Source: Takakia lepidozioides (Eukaryota; Streptophyta; Takakiopsida; Takakiales; Takakiaceae). Taken from it: a DNA stretch of 64,000 nucleotides. Below the pieces are notes generated by a model. That model saw only the letters and a list, made by a program, of their open reading frames with translations, searched no databases and had not been told where the DNA came from. Both the position numbers and the translations under genes were made by a program. This document shows positions 1-10,768 of the stretch, piece by piece. The stretch's first letter is position 1. Every line of letters starts with the position of its first letter. Location of the stretch: contig CM060734.1 in NCBI GenBank assembly GCA_030704615.1, positions 56,188,042-56,252,041 on the forward strand, in the 5' to 3' direction.

Positions 1-1166
1 TCCGGCGAGTTGACCAGAGTAACGATAAACCGGGGCGTTGGTTAGCCAAGCGTGCGAGAGTGTTCGCAGAGCGTGTTTTGTGGGCTGCTTTGCACAGCGA
101 CTGTCATCTCCCCACTGTAGCTGCCCCCCTCCCTCATATCTTTCTTTCTTGCCTTCCCCACCACCATCTCTCTGCGGTCCCATGCTAATCTCTCACCGTG
201 CCACGGCTTTGTGATGCCAGTTTACAGATTTGCGTTTAGCAGTGAGACGGATTCCGTGGCAAAGCTTTGAGCTTTGCGAACTAAAGTATGCGGTTGTGAT
301 TGAGAGTGAGGGTGGAGGAGCTCCAGATAGTAAAGCTGGGTAGGGGGAGAGGGAGAGAGAGGAAGAAGGGTGATGGAGATGACGTCCAGTATGCATACTG
401 TTCGGTGGACCATGTGAGCTTGGTGGGATGAAAGTGTCTAGCAGCTCATTAGGTTGGTAAGCGGTCTTCTTGAGGAATCGTTGTGGTAGATTCGCTCTAG
501 ACCATTGCATAGCTCTGGCAGCGGATTACTACTACCCCTGCCAAGCTGTGTGTCAGTCTCTCGTTCGGGTAACTGAAAGTTGAGAGTGGAGAAAGAAGTT
601 CGGAGAGAAGGTGTCAGTAGGCCTTGTTGGTGGTTTCGGAGTGGGAGATGGAGAGAGACGCCTCCTCGAAGGCCGCCGTGCCTTCAGCGACCAGCTTTGC
701 AGGGTGCACAGGTATACACAGCAAACTTCTGTGAGTTTGGAGAGTGACAGTGTATTGTTATTGCGAAGCCTTCAAAATGTTGCCAGGAAGTCGTTGACTG
801 TGCATGAGCACTAGAAGCCAAATTTGGGCTGAGCATTCATTCCCTGGTTCGGTTTGAGGGTATGTCTCGCTCTGCCTTCCCGGTTATCGTACGGCCAATG
901 TTTATAGAAGATGACTATCTGGCCTCGTTCCAACCAAGTTTACTGAGCCATTTCCATGCAAGTGAAGCAGTTAGCTGCAAGAAACTTTGAGTGGAGCCAA
1001 TCTGAGCATTCTAATCTTTTGCATGCATGCCTTGTCTTCCTCATCATCTATCCCTCAGTCGCTCTTTCCCACTTCTGATTTTGTTTGTCATCCCGCCTCT
1101 GGTAGCAGATTCTCCTCTAGTCTCGAAACAGCCAAAGCTAACGGTCATTTTCCCACAGTTGGAAGC
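1..1166 (+). promoter_or_regulatory. 5' leader / upstream region of the miR156-type SPL gene
   Basis: This stretch precedes the first well-supported start codon of the + strand SPL gene. It has a purine-rich GA tract at about 300-375 and many short upstream ATGs. A plausible 5'-UTR intron has a donor CAG|GTATAC at 712 and an acceptor TTTCCCACAG|TTGG ending at 1158, which would place the next exon just upstream of the ATG at 1167. An in-frame ATG also exists at 1023 and the frame is open back to 987, so the start is not certain. I see no clear TATA box. The leader and intron assignment is inference. Confidence 0.4.
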
Positions 1167-4100
1167 ATGGAGTCTTTGAGAGCAAGCCATCGTCTTTCAT
1201 ATGCACGGCCGCACGACATGACCCTTAATCACACGAACATGAGTGGAGGAGTTCCAAGCCCCCCTGAAAATTGCTGGTCTACCTCAGCTTGGGATAATCA
1301 CGCTCCGACTGACGCAGGACGCATGGAGGAGAGTGCGGGAGGAGACTACAACACTGGCCGCATGGACTGGGATATCAAGTCCCATCCCTGGGACTGGGAG
1401 AACATCACGATGGTCTGCGGTGGCCGTTCGGGAGAGGGCCGCAGGTTGCCGGCGAGTGAGTGGGGGATCGGTGGATGCGCTGTTGTGACAGCTGATACCC
1501 CTGGAGGAGGAAGTGCTCCTTCTAAAGACTTTGGCTTTTCCATCAGTCTTGCATCAGAGACCAGTGCTCCTTCAGGAGTTTCTTCCGTCTCATCAGGCAT
1601 CCCAGGCTTGGCAGCGAGCAGGGGAGGTGGTGAGCACGACTTCTCATTGGTGAAGTGTGAACCGGACCTGGAGCAGGGAGGAGACGAGTCAGGTAGTGGA
1701 CCCACTCTGACCACGTCTGAACAGCAGAGAAGGCTTTTTCTGGGGCTGGCGGCACCTCCTGGCCCTGATCTCTGCGAGGGGGGCCAAGGAAATGGAGCTG
1801 ATGAGAATAAGCCCTCAGAATGTCACAGCAATGGGGGAAATGCAACACATGTGGTATCAGGGGATTCTTTGATGGGTTTGAAGCTTGGTAGACGCATCTA
1901 CTTTGAGGACTCAGGAGGGGGTGGAGGAGGGCAGAAGGGAGTTGCGTCCTCATCTTTCAATGCGTCACCTGCCTTAAAGAAGCAACGTTCGGCCTCTCCT
2001 GGTATGCAAGTGCCGAGGTGCCAAGTAGAGGGGTGCAAGGCTGACCTAACTCCAGCTAAGGACTATCATCGACGCCATAAAGTGTGTGAAACGCACTCAA
2101 AGGCCTCAAAGGTCGTGGCTGCCGGCCTAGAGCAGCGTTTTTGCCAGCAATGTAGCCGGTGAGCTAACGATGTTGCCTACAATTCTTGCCATTCTTGTCT
2201 GCCTGTTCCACCTCGGTCTCGGAGTCCGATTTCTGACCTTAGAACTGATGACTGTAGGCTATAACTTTACAGGCTATCCCCTCGTTGTGTGTAGTGCGAA
2301 GCATGTCACTCACAAGCGTTTGGGTCTTGGAATTTAATGCATTCAGTCGCTTCTGTCAGTGTATCCAGGATTTTTGAGGGATTTTAGGAGGGTTTTTGTT
2401 CTCAAACAGTTTGCCTCCGTCTGATGCATGCATGACTACACCAACAAATGTACGGGCTGTCAACGTTGCAGAATCAGAAGACTGATTGTACAGTTGTGGC
2501 ATGTTGTATTTCAGTTTCTCTTTTGGTAGGAGTTACCGTGTCCCTGATTATCGAGTTCTGAAATCAGGAATACTCACATGTCTCTCATGTCACGTTTCCC
2601 TCCCCATATTTTTGGAAGTTTTGAATACGAAATTATGCACACTAGTACGACTTATTATTCAATCCTGACCTACACACGTAACTTCTTTTGGGAATAGAGC
2701 TGGCTGGTAAGTTCACCATGTACAGAGGTTGTGAAGTGACTGATTCCTCCCAACTTATGTTCCTTTTAATCTTTGGTTACCTCTCAAATGTGAGCTCGGA
2801 GTTCATGCTTCTCACATTCATAAATATTTCTCCTCAACAATATACATGTGAATTCTCTGCTACCATGACTTTTTGACTTTGGACGAGCTTTCTTTTTCTG
2901 AATCTTTCATTCTATGTTGCTACATAGGAAATTTCTTGCACCAATTAGTGAGCTCTTTCTTGATTGGATTTGTCAGAGTTTCCGTTAGAGGGAAGTAGAA
3001 GCTGGAGGTAAGGCAGCAAGTAGCGGACTTGCAATTTCGATTTCTATTTTCTTCATGTTTCAAGCCTAACTGTTGGGTTTGAGGATGGTTTAGGTTCCAC
3101 GTCTTGGCAGAATTTGATGAAGGAAAACGCAGCTGTCGCAGAAGATTGGCAGGACACAACGAACGTCGGCGAAAGCCACATCCGGATATAGTCTCCACAA
3201 CTATTGGAAGCTCATTACCTCTTCACCGTGATATTAGCGCTCATTTGTCTTGCCTGGCGGGTGATGGTAAGCGTCAATACCGTCTCTTCCTGCCATGTCT
3301 GGGTTGTGTTTGATCTGTGAGAGAAGGGCAAGTGTTTATGTGGCTGTTTTGTTTCTTAAGATTTCAGGTCACATCATAAAACCATTGTGGCTGGTGGTGT
3401 TGATTCCTCACCTCTCAAGAATTAAGTGAGCTGGATGTGTCACCTAAAGGAGTATCCTTTCTGCTGGTGGTTCAGTGTTTCTAGAAATGTCAGGTGCAGA
3501 ATGTCACTGGTATACATCTCACAGACTACTGACTGATTTATAAACTTTAGGTGCCAATGATTTTGTGAGTGTGATCTATGTTATTGGAACCTTCTTATGT
3601 TCTCAGATACTTCAGCTGGATAATTGGACCTTATCTAGTAGGCATCCACCTGTTTGTTGCGCTATTGCTTTCTCCGTGCATTGTAAAAAGTGAGATTCTG
3701 AGTATAATTTTTTTGTAGGTGCAGTATACGTACACAAGTGTGGGGTGCCTTAACCCTCTCATGTCCGTTAAGTGCCAGATGCCCTACTGAAATTGATATT
3801 CCTCGCGCTTTGACTTGCAGACGACAAGGCGTCTAGCAATAGCAACAGTCTCCTGGAGCATTCATGCTATCTGTCTCGAGGGACAGGGTCCTCAAGCACA
3901 TCCCTTGAAGATTCTGATGATCACACACACCCATACAGGACCAATTTGAAGCTTACTTCAGGTGTCCCTTGGTCAAGGATGGGTACAATGGATGATGAAT
4001 CTGGGCTTGGCTGCCAAAGCTTGCAGGTTAATGGCGTTCTCTGTTAAAACTCCTAATTGATGTTAGAACTTGACCCTTTCCCTTTCCGTTCACTTCACAA

Positions 4101-5663
4101 ATATATGATCTGATAGAGTTCTTGTCAGTCCTTTAGAGCAGGCTCCCTGGTTATCTTAACAATTGTTGACCGTTACCTTAGCATATGCCAACCATTTTTC
4201 TGATTTCTCTGTATAGACTTGTGAAAGTGTAGTTCTCTTATGCAATGATGGCTGCAGCAACAAAACCACAGTTATCCTCCCTAAGGGGCAATGTCTTTGG
4301 GACAAGGCCTTTTAAAGACCATGTCCCAAGTGCTTCCTATCTTTGTACAGAGTAAGGGTATTGCCCTGATTTGCTTTATGACATGTATTAGACAAGGCCT
4401 ATGAACCATGTCAAGAAAAGCCCCTTGGTGTCACACTGTCAAAACAAGTCAGCCCCCCTTCTGTCAGTTTGACGTGAGAGACTGAGAGTCTTGAGCCTCC
4501 TTAATGCCACACTATCAGCTTGGTAAAGATTGTCTCGGGGAAGTCTTGTGCTCAGTGTCGTAACATATCAAACTTACTAGTGAGATAAGATTTGGTAGGA
4601 CTGAGAAGAAGCATAAAGTTTAGACTTGAAATGGTCATGAGCTTTTGTATTTAGGGACCAGACTTCATTAAGTAGTCCCTCTTTCCTCAGCTTACCACTT
4701 CAACCAGTGATCTTGAGCTTTGTTGACTTGCAGGCTGCAAACTCTGACAGGCAACAATCCATCTTTTCGACACTATCTGGCCCAACAGCTGATCGTCTGC
4801 TTATGCTACTCCAGAGTCCAAAGGGGCAAATGGCAGCTCCTCATGTGTCAATTGGAAATGCTGGAAGTCCTCACCAATTTTTGCAAGGAACTCCTGGGGC
4901 CCATCTAGGACAAGGCTTAACGCTAACCCCCTCCCTAGGTGGTGGAGGGGTTGTGGGGAGTCTAGAACATGAGGGACCTAGGAGACCCTCCTCCCAGGGT
5001 CTTTCCAATGTTTTGGGACTCTCCAACTCAAGTCGTGCTCTCTCTCTTCTGTCATCACAGTCGTGGGCCCCTCGCCCACACTGTGTGTCTGGACCGGATG
5101 CCCTTGATCTCTCCCAGGCTAATGTGACTCTGGAACAATTCGTGGCTAGTAATGGTGACAACAGTAACTACAATCGGGGCCCAATTTCTCAGCGCTTGCA
5201 GATCTTGCCGACAGTGGGATCCCCTGCACGGAACCAGCAACCACACGATCAGTTCTCTGCACTAGAAAAGGTCTTCCCCATGCATTCTAGAGATTTGGGG
5301 GTTGATGGTGGGCTTACAGATGGGGCAAGCCATCGGTATAGGGATAGTGAGGATCATCACCGCAACGGTAGTAGCAATAGTTTACTTTCAGGTCTGGGTG
5401 GATTTGAAGGTGCGCATTCTATGGTGGGGTTTCTACATCCAGGCCATGAATTTCGGGGTCTCTCTATGGTGGCAGGGGACTGCCACAATTCTCGCCACAC
5501 TATTGATCTTATGCAGGTGCCCTCTTCCCAGGTGCATGGAAACTCCGCAGTCTCTCATGGAGGTGGACATTCTCAGTCTCATCTATCCTCAAGTGGACAG
5601 TATGCAGACTTCACCTCTCTCAGACCTATTGAGTCTTCTGTATTCAGTGCACAGCAGCTCTAG
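1167..5663 (+). CDS. SPL: SBP-box transcription factor, miR156-targeted SPL type (4 coding exons)
   Basis: Nuclear DNA-binding regulator of the SQUAMOSA-promoter-binding-like family, which binds GTAC-core sites. Coding exons are 1167-2158, 3094-3266, 3821-4026 and 4734-5663, all with GT/AG borders and consistent phases, giving about 766 aa (814 if the ATG at 1023 is used). The SBP domain (residues about 285-360) starts [10 protein letters not shown], holds both Cys/His zinc sites (YHRRHKVC, then FCQQCSR and FHVLAEFD) and ends in the basic nuclear signal [17 protein letters not shown]. The intron after CQQCS-R sits at the usual SBP position. Upstream lie a Trp-rich [14 protein letters not shown] motif, SGIPGLAAS and [11 protein letters not shown], a motif seen before SBP domains. 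Exon 4 encodes RALSLLSS, the peptide spelled by the miR156 site. The C-terminus [20 protein letters not shown] resembles the end of the convergent SPL8-like gene. Retaining intron 1 would stop translation inside the SBP domain. No break is seen. The family call is firm, the exact ortholog is not. Confidence 0.93.
5035..5054 (+). promoter_or_regulatory. miR156 target site in SPL coding exon 4
   Basis: The sequence GTGCTCTCTCTCTTCTGTCA is the canonical miR156 complementary site of plant SPL mRNAs. It lies in coding frame and spells ALSLLSS, the peptide typical of this site. The GTGCTCTCTCTCTTC core could also pair with miR529, whose known site in other land plants overlaps this one. miR156 pairing would lead to cleavage or repression of the transcript in the juvenile phase (established for the family). 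I found no matching miR156 precursor in the window. Confidence 0.93.
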
Positions 5664-5710
5664 AGGGCATGATCCCTTCTGAGACAAACCTTGCAAGTTG
5701 TGTTGAAATT

Positions 5711-5748
5711 GAAAGTTTGCTTTTATATTCCTTCAACTGCAAACTTTC
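5711..5748 (+). other. Inverted repeat in the SPL 3' UTR
   Basis: Just after the stop codon, GAAAGTTTGC (5711-5720) and its exact complement GCAAACTTTC (5739-5748) form a 10-bp stem with an 18-nt AU-rich loop. It could be a 3'-UTR hairpin, or chance. No clear AATAAA poly(A) signal lies nearby. Confidence 0.4.
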
Positions 5749-6065
5749 CCTTTTTATAGCGATCTTAAGGTAATATTTAGCTGACAGACTAGTTTTTTTG
5801 GTCTTTTGCCAGCGTTCCTCAATTGTGTTTCCACTCTGCCATTCATATTAACTCTTGATGTGGAGTTGTCTCCAGAGACCACAGTTACAGTTTATAATCT
5901 AGATGAGCAAGTGTGAGGTTAGATGTTTGTTGCAACTCCAAGATTGTCACCTTTCTTCAGAAATAACCTGCTTTATGACAATGACAACTCTGTAGCTGAG
6001 TGTATGTGAGATAGCAGGACGTATACATATATATAGACATTGGGGAAACTTGGGGATTGGCCCTC

Positions 6066-6240
6066 TAAAGAGTAAGTTCAGCTCAGGCGAATAGTGTCCT
6101 GGGTTCAAATCAGTGTTTTTTTTTCAAACTTGAAGAATAACAGGAGTGAACACGAAACCACCTGATTTTTTATTTTTTCTTGGAATGGGACGGAGGCTCT
6201 TTTAATCAAATTAATAAAGAAAGAGGTACAACAGGGTGGA
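6066..6240 (+). repeat. tRNA-derived SINE-like fragment
   Basis: The segment 6072-6112 reads like a tRNA head, with an A-box-like AGCTCAGGCG and a B-box-like GGGTTCAAATC about 27 bases later, followed by a T-run. Pol III box spacing fits a tRNA-derived SINE, but no complete cloverleaf can be drawn. The downstream body (to about 6240) is A/T-rich and has no visible target duplication. Outer borders are approximate. Confidence 0.4.
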
Positions 6241-7542
6241 AAAAAATAACCACCTAGGAGGTCTTGGGACAGAGGGGGAATCACCCTGCGACCAAGCCAA
6301 CAAGGCTGAAATACCAGAGATGCAGAAAAACACTCTCTAACCAGAAAGGCGAAGTAGCAGAAAGCTGCAGGTGAGCCCAAAACAATGGCTGAAGAAGAAA
6401 GCGTCCAAAATCTCAAGGGAAAGAAGCCATAATCACCCGCAGCCATGAGCCTACAGCCACTGCCTGAAGCCACATCCTACTGGCTTGTGCCAGAAGCTAT
6501 TACTGCAAGCAGCAAGCCAATAGCGATGTCTGCTAGATGCTGTAAATTGAGCTAAGCTGCAGGGTGCACCGAGAAGCGAGCCAGAATTAGAAGTTCAGCT
6601 GGGTCTTGAGTGCAGGCTCCCTAGATCGTTTGTGTCGCCAGTGGTAGTCCCTATCATCACCATCACCTGGGGACGGTGTCTTCCCATCGAACTGAGTTGG
6701 AATTTCTGGAGCCGAGCAAGCCGCCCTTGCACCAGGTGTGATCGAAATCTTGGAGGAGCCGAGCTCTGCGTTCTTTGGAAGACTTGGGAAAGTTGCACAC
6801 AGATATATCCATGCCTTCCTCCCCTCAGTCATCACATCACGATACAAATTAAACAAGATTGTTCTGATGCTGGGTCTCTTCCGCTGCAGCGGCATGATGC
6901 GGTAGCATTGGACTGACCGGGTGAGTGGCCCTGGTTTCCCGTGGTACTTACTTACACAGGCATCTGTTAAATTCCAGAGTGTGTGACAAGCCCAGATTGG
7001 GCAGGTCAGCAGGGTCTAGGCAGGATATTAATCAGAAAGAAAGACGGGGCAGAAGGAAGCCTATTCCACTTGGAGTAGAAGCGAATGACAGCACGCAGGT
7101 GATGTGAGCAGTGGGACAAAGAACCAAACAATGCTCCCGACATAGAGCCCGGTTCCATGGGCACCCGCAAGCCCCCCCATGAATCGCCCCTAGGATTTAC
7201 GAGGCGCGACCGCGCAAGTGGTCGAAATAAGATATTCCATAAAAGGCGCCCCCCTTCGCCCCTTCCAAAGCGATCCCTTCACAATGGGCGATCGAGTTTC
7301 GTGGGGCCTAACTGACACCTTTACAGCGGGGCGCAACCTTAAATAATAATACCATTGATTTTCATCCAGGAAGTTAGATTTTAGGAGAGGGAATGATTTT
7401 TGACATTTCCATCCAAAACTTATATTAATTGTCAATTATTATGTCATGGGCCCACCACAATTGGTGCCAAAGACTTCTAGAGGGCTGAATGGAAAGCTGT
7501 CCATGGAACCACCCCTCTCATTTTTAACCCCTAAACGCCGAG
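6241..7542. other. Non-genic interval
   Basis: Short open frames only, none with a recognisable domain or splice context. I see nothing supportable here beyond ordinary intergenic sequence downstream of the SPL gene. Confidence 0.5.
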
Positions 7543-7597
7543 CCGACCCGAATCGGGTCGGCCCGATTTTTCATCCATCTGTAGCATGCACGGATGA
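7543..7597. repeat. Two adjacent palindromes
   Basis: CCGACCCGAATCGGGTCGG (7543-7561) is a near-perfect palindrome with 9-bp arms. It is followed at once by TTCATCC...GGATGAA (about 7570-7597). G-runs follow at 7739-7750 and 7797-7812. TTCATCC/GGATGAA pairs recur at about 8446-8470 and 9142-9162, so this may be the edge of a small repeat. Function unknown. Confidence 0.4.
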
Positions 7598-8204
7598 AGT
7601 CCGATGAACGAGCGGCTTGAACGAAAAATGTAGCGCGGAACGAACTGCACACGCAGGTCTTTATGGTGACCCCAATAGAGAAAAACTCCGCCGTCAGGAA
7701 TTTCTTGAAGTTTTGAAATTGCAGGATTTTGGGTGGAGGGGGGGGGGGGCATGGCAGTTGACCGTCGACGTGGCAGGTGGCAGCGGCCACGCGGGTGGGG
7801 GGGGGGGGGGGGAATGCAGGGGTTGGAGTCGGGGGCTTGTGAGGCCCTCCCCAAAACGCTGAGGAACAGGGGACGGCTCGAATGAGCTGGCCCTGCCAAA
7901 TAATGGGAAACCTCGACGTGGCCCGGAAAACGTCGCCGGATTCAGGCGAAATTCCGGCCACCGATTGCCTGACCTGGAGGAGGCCGGAAATTTCACAAAA
8001 TCCCACATCCCAAATGCAATTTAGGGAATTTTTGGGAAATTCTTGGGCAGGCTTGTGTAGTTCTTGGCCTATGAGGGACTGACCGTTGGAATTCCCAAAT
8101 GAAGGAGAATGTGGGGTCCCAATTGGGCCTATACCATTTTCTTTGCAAATTCTCTTTTTGGACCCCATTCCAGTCACATACAAAGCACCCCCCCTTTCAT
8201 TTTG

Positions 8205-8570
8205 GCAGATTGGGGTGAAATTTGGTGTGAGGGTTTGGGATTGTGCACTTCACAGGAATATAGCACTTTTTCTCCCAGGAAAATTTGGGATCATGGATAA
8301 TTTGCTTGGTCAAACTTGAATTTTTTCTCTGTTTTTTCCATTTTCAAAAAAATGCACCGTCTTCAAATGTTATAATCTCCCAAACTACACGGTGGAATCT
8401 CCCTAAATTTGGGGGGCTTGTGCATCTTGTAGGTAGGAAGCAGTTTGTACGGTTCATCCACAAGGATGAACGTTGGTGGGCAGGTAGCCACTGACGTGTG
8501 AGGGTGGGTCCCGGAATTGTCCAAAAACCCAAAAACACCTCTCGTCCTATAGGGTTAAGGGCCGATTCCT
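8205..8570. repeat. Diverged local duplication, copy 1
   Basis: This block shares, in the same order, a CTCCCAA...ACGGTG(G)AA..T stretch, then a T-rich part, TACGGTTCATCCA with GGATGAA, and a final CCTATAGGGTTAA / CCTTTAAGGGTTAA part with 9058-9250. Within it the motif around 8213 (GGTGAAATTTGGTGTGAGGG) is a third partial match. The hairpin GTTCATCC-ACAA-GGATGAAC is at 8453-8472. Probably an old transposon piece. No coding capacity is seen. Confidence 0.45.
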
Positions 8571-9057
8571 TCATGGGGCCGCCCCCTTGGGGGTGCACTT
8601 GGGAGTGCCCATGGAACCCAGCTCTTAGTGGCAATCCTTTGGATGAATTGACACCAATATTACAGTTATTCTTTTTTGATTTTATCATTATAACTAATTT
8701 GTCGCACATAGCTTCATGAAGAATGTCAAGTTACTTATTGCTAAAATATAGATTTCAGGTATTCATGAAGGTAAAAACCTAGATACAAACATTAATTGTT
8801 AACATTGGGGTATGGACGTAGCAGTGTTGATCTTAATAGAGCAAATTTTGGTATTTTAGCTCCCTAAATTCACGTTCAAAGCCCCACCCATATTTTGATC
8901 TGTCACTTTGAAGTTTTGAGAGAATACCTGCTATCTGCCACTAATGGTCAATGTGGAGGCCGTGCATCCAAGAAAAAGTTGCAACTTGCAGAATTTCCTT
9001 GGTCAAATGAAATTTTGTGATACAATTTTCATTTCGGTTCCAATTTGTGTCATTGTT

Positions 9058-9250
9058 TTTTCTTATAGTCTCCCAATTAGAACGGTGAAATTTGCCAAGA
9101 CTTTGTGAGAGGGTTCATGTCGTCAGCATGGATGAGTTTCTACGGTTCATCCATGTGGATGAATGGCAGTAGGAAGATATAGCTAGGCACATCAAGGTAC
9201 ATATGATTTTGGCCCAAAAGTCTAAAACTTACCTCATCCTTTAAGGGTTA
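9058..9250. repeat. Diverged local duplication, copy 2
   Basis: Partner of the 8205-8570 block. It contains CTCCCAATTAGAACGGTGAA, TACGGTTCATCCATGTGGAT and the terminal TTTAAGGGTTAA. Identity is patchy, suggesting an old duplication or two independent copies of one degraded repeat. Confidence 0.45.
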
Positions 9251-9418
9251 ATATATAAATGATAACCGATTCTTAGTACATAATAGTTGAAACATCTTAC
9301 ATAGATATATTTAACCTATCCTAATGATCATAAAGGTCAAACAATGGTGAAGTGTACATATAACTTGAATTTCAAAGGTTATGTACAAGGTTATTTGGAA
9401 ATGTGCTTCTCATTTAAC

Positions 9419-9967
9419 AATAATAGGGTCATGAATGCCCGCACATGTGGTTGCGGCGGGCCCGCGTGTGGTAGGGTCATGGAGGTGTGCGGGCCCCTCC
9501 TACCCGGACCCGCCAATCCCCGCCAGTCTGTCTGCTTGCCGGGTCTGCCCGGCAAGCTGGTCTACTGGGGCCCACAATATGCACATAAAGCATTAGCTAT
9601 TGCAAGGGTTTGTAGTAAGTGGTGGGTAGTGTGGTGGTTAAGAGCATTGAATGATATACATGAGGTATGGAGTTGAAATCTCGTTACGTCGTATTGTGGC
9701 AGTAATGTGTATTATTAAATATATATTTTGTCGAAGGGTAAGCCAGTCTGCTAGAGGGGGGTTTGCCCAGTTTGCTGGAGAGGTGCCAGTCCGCTCGTCG
9801 GTCTGTTGGAGGGTCTGCCCAGTCCGCTAGAAGGTCCGCCACGGTAGATTAACAAGGACTTAGAAAAATTTCAGAATCTCGCCGACCCGGTGAATGGGCT
9901 GTGGGCTTATGAGCTCACCCAAGGGTCGTACTGGCGGGGCCGCCTGTGCATTCATGACCCTATTATT
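9419..9967. mobile_element. Non-autonomous DNA element with perfect 20-bp terminal inverted repeats
   Basis: AATAATAGGGTCATGAATGC at 9419-9438 is repeated exactly in inverted orientation at 9948-9967, giving a 549-bp element. Outside the 20 bp, TCTCATT also matches in inverted form across a 4-base mismatch. The inside is GC-rich, with a degenerate 20-24-bp tandem repeat (CAGTCYGCTAGA...GGTCTGCC) at about 9740-9845. There is no transposase. No clean target duplication is visible, so the superfamily is open. The TAGGG at the ends would suit a hAT-type element, but that is only a guess. Confidence 0.7.
9628..9684 (+). repeat. tRNA-like segment inside the TIR element
   Basis: GTGTGGTGGTTAAGAGCATT followed about 35 bases later by GGAGTTGAAATCTC resembles the A and B boxes of a Leu/Ser-type tRNA. 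It lies inside the 9419-9967 element. The acceptor stem and anticodon arm do not fold, so it is not called as a tRNA gene. Confidence 0.3.
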
Positions 9968-10167
9968 AAACAATGAGAGGCATTAATTATTAGTGTTAAT
10001 CATTGCAGGGCAAACATTTATGTCCAGCCCCTCCCTACTATCTACTAGTGTGGCATGTGCCGTCGTCGAGCACATATTATAAGTATTTCACCTACAAAAA
10101 ATTAATGTAAACGCTGATATTCATAGCATTTTGATTCAACTCCGCTATTGGGCAAATTTCACCCCTT

Positions 10168-10768
10168 GGAAGATAATGGGAATAATGTAAGAACTTAATG
10201 TACATGTGCAACCTCTGACAGGATGGTACGCCGGTTCTCGGCATGTCAAATCTTCCCCACCCTCTCTTGAGAGTGACATGGAACTGAAGGAGTGTAAGCT
10301 CCAATCGGGGTTACACAAGGTCTGTAACTCCACTTGGGGTTACAATGGGTTACACGACGAGGTGTGTAACGCAACTCGGAGTTACACGGAATGGAGTGTA
10401 ACTCCACTCGGTGTAACTCACACTTGGTCTCGAAATCTGACTAATTGGCTGAAATATAAAATGGACCAACCAGAGTTACATCAGAGACCGGGGGTTACAG
10501 AAAGTTACGCTGATTCAAATACCGATTACAGACAGGAGGCTCCCATCAAGAATCAAAACCGGAACCTCGCTGCCTACAATGCTATCACCTTTCCGTCATG
10601 CTACCCACATGAAACCCATTTGGATTGTTAAGTATTTAATAGTGAAACCGAGGTGAGAGGGGATGGGGAGAATTTGACACGGGCCTGCTGGAGGAGCCCA
10701 CACGGCCGTGAAAGTATCGTCAGATCGCATCCGTCCATTAAGTTCTTACATTATTCCTATTGTCTTCC
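10168..10768. mobile_element. Fold-back (long inverted repeat) element
   Basis: The left arm GGAAGATAATGGGAATAATG... (10168-10200) matches the complement of 10736-10768 at 31 of 33 positions. A second inner block, GTCAAAT(C)TTCCCCA..CCTCTC (about 10245-10267), matches the complement of about 10653-10678. The arms are therefore about 100 bp long, with an internal non-matching part. No transposase or target duplication is visible. The centre holds repeated TGTAAC...GTTACA palindromes. Confidence 0.6.
10292..10430. repeat. Cluster of TGTAAC...GTTACA palindromic units
   Basis: At least three imperfect palindromes follow each other: GTGTAA...TTACAC at 10292-10316, TGTAAC...GTTACA at 10323-10344 and GTGTAAC...GTTACAC at 10363-10386. 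Each has a centre close to ACTCGG, ACTTGG or AATCGG, and direct GTGTAACTCCACTCGG copies follow. They lie at the centre of the fold-back element. They could be transposase-binding subterminal repeats or a decayed satellite. Confidence 0.5.

Noticed and set aside
987-1022. Start of the SPL protein at 987
   Set aside because: It begins with TTG, not ATG. In-frame ATGs at 1023 and 1167 are better, and a splice acceptor at 1158 favours 1167.
6072-6112. A functional tRNA gene
   Set aside because: A and B boxes are present but acceptor and anticodon stems do not form; more likely SINE-derived.
7524-8183. 219-codon frame on the - strand
   Set aside because: Pro-rich translation of G-runs, no domain, overlapping frames on both strands and no splice or promoter support.
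10205-10631. 141-codon frame over the GTTACA palindromes
   Set aside because: It is the translation of a palindromic repeat inside a fold-back element.
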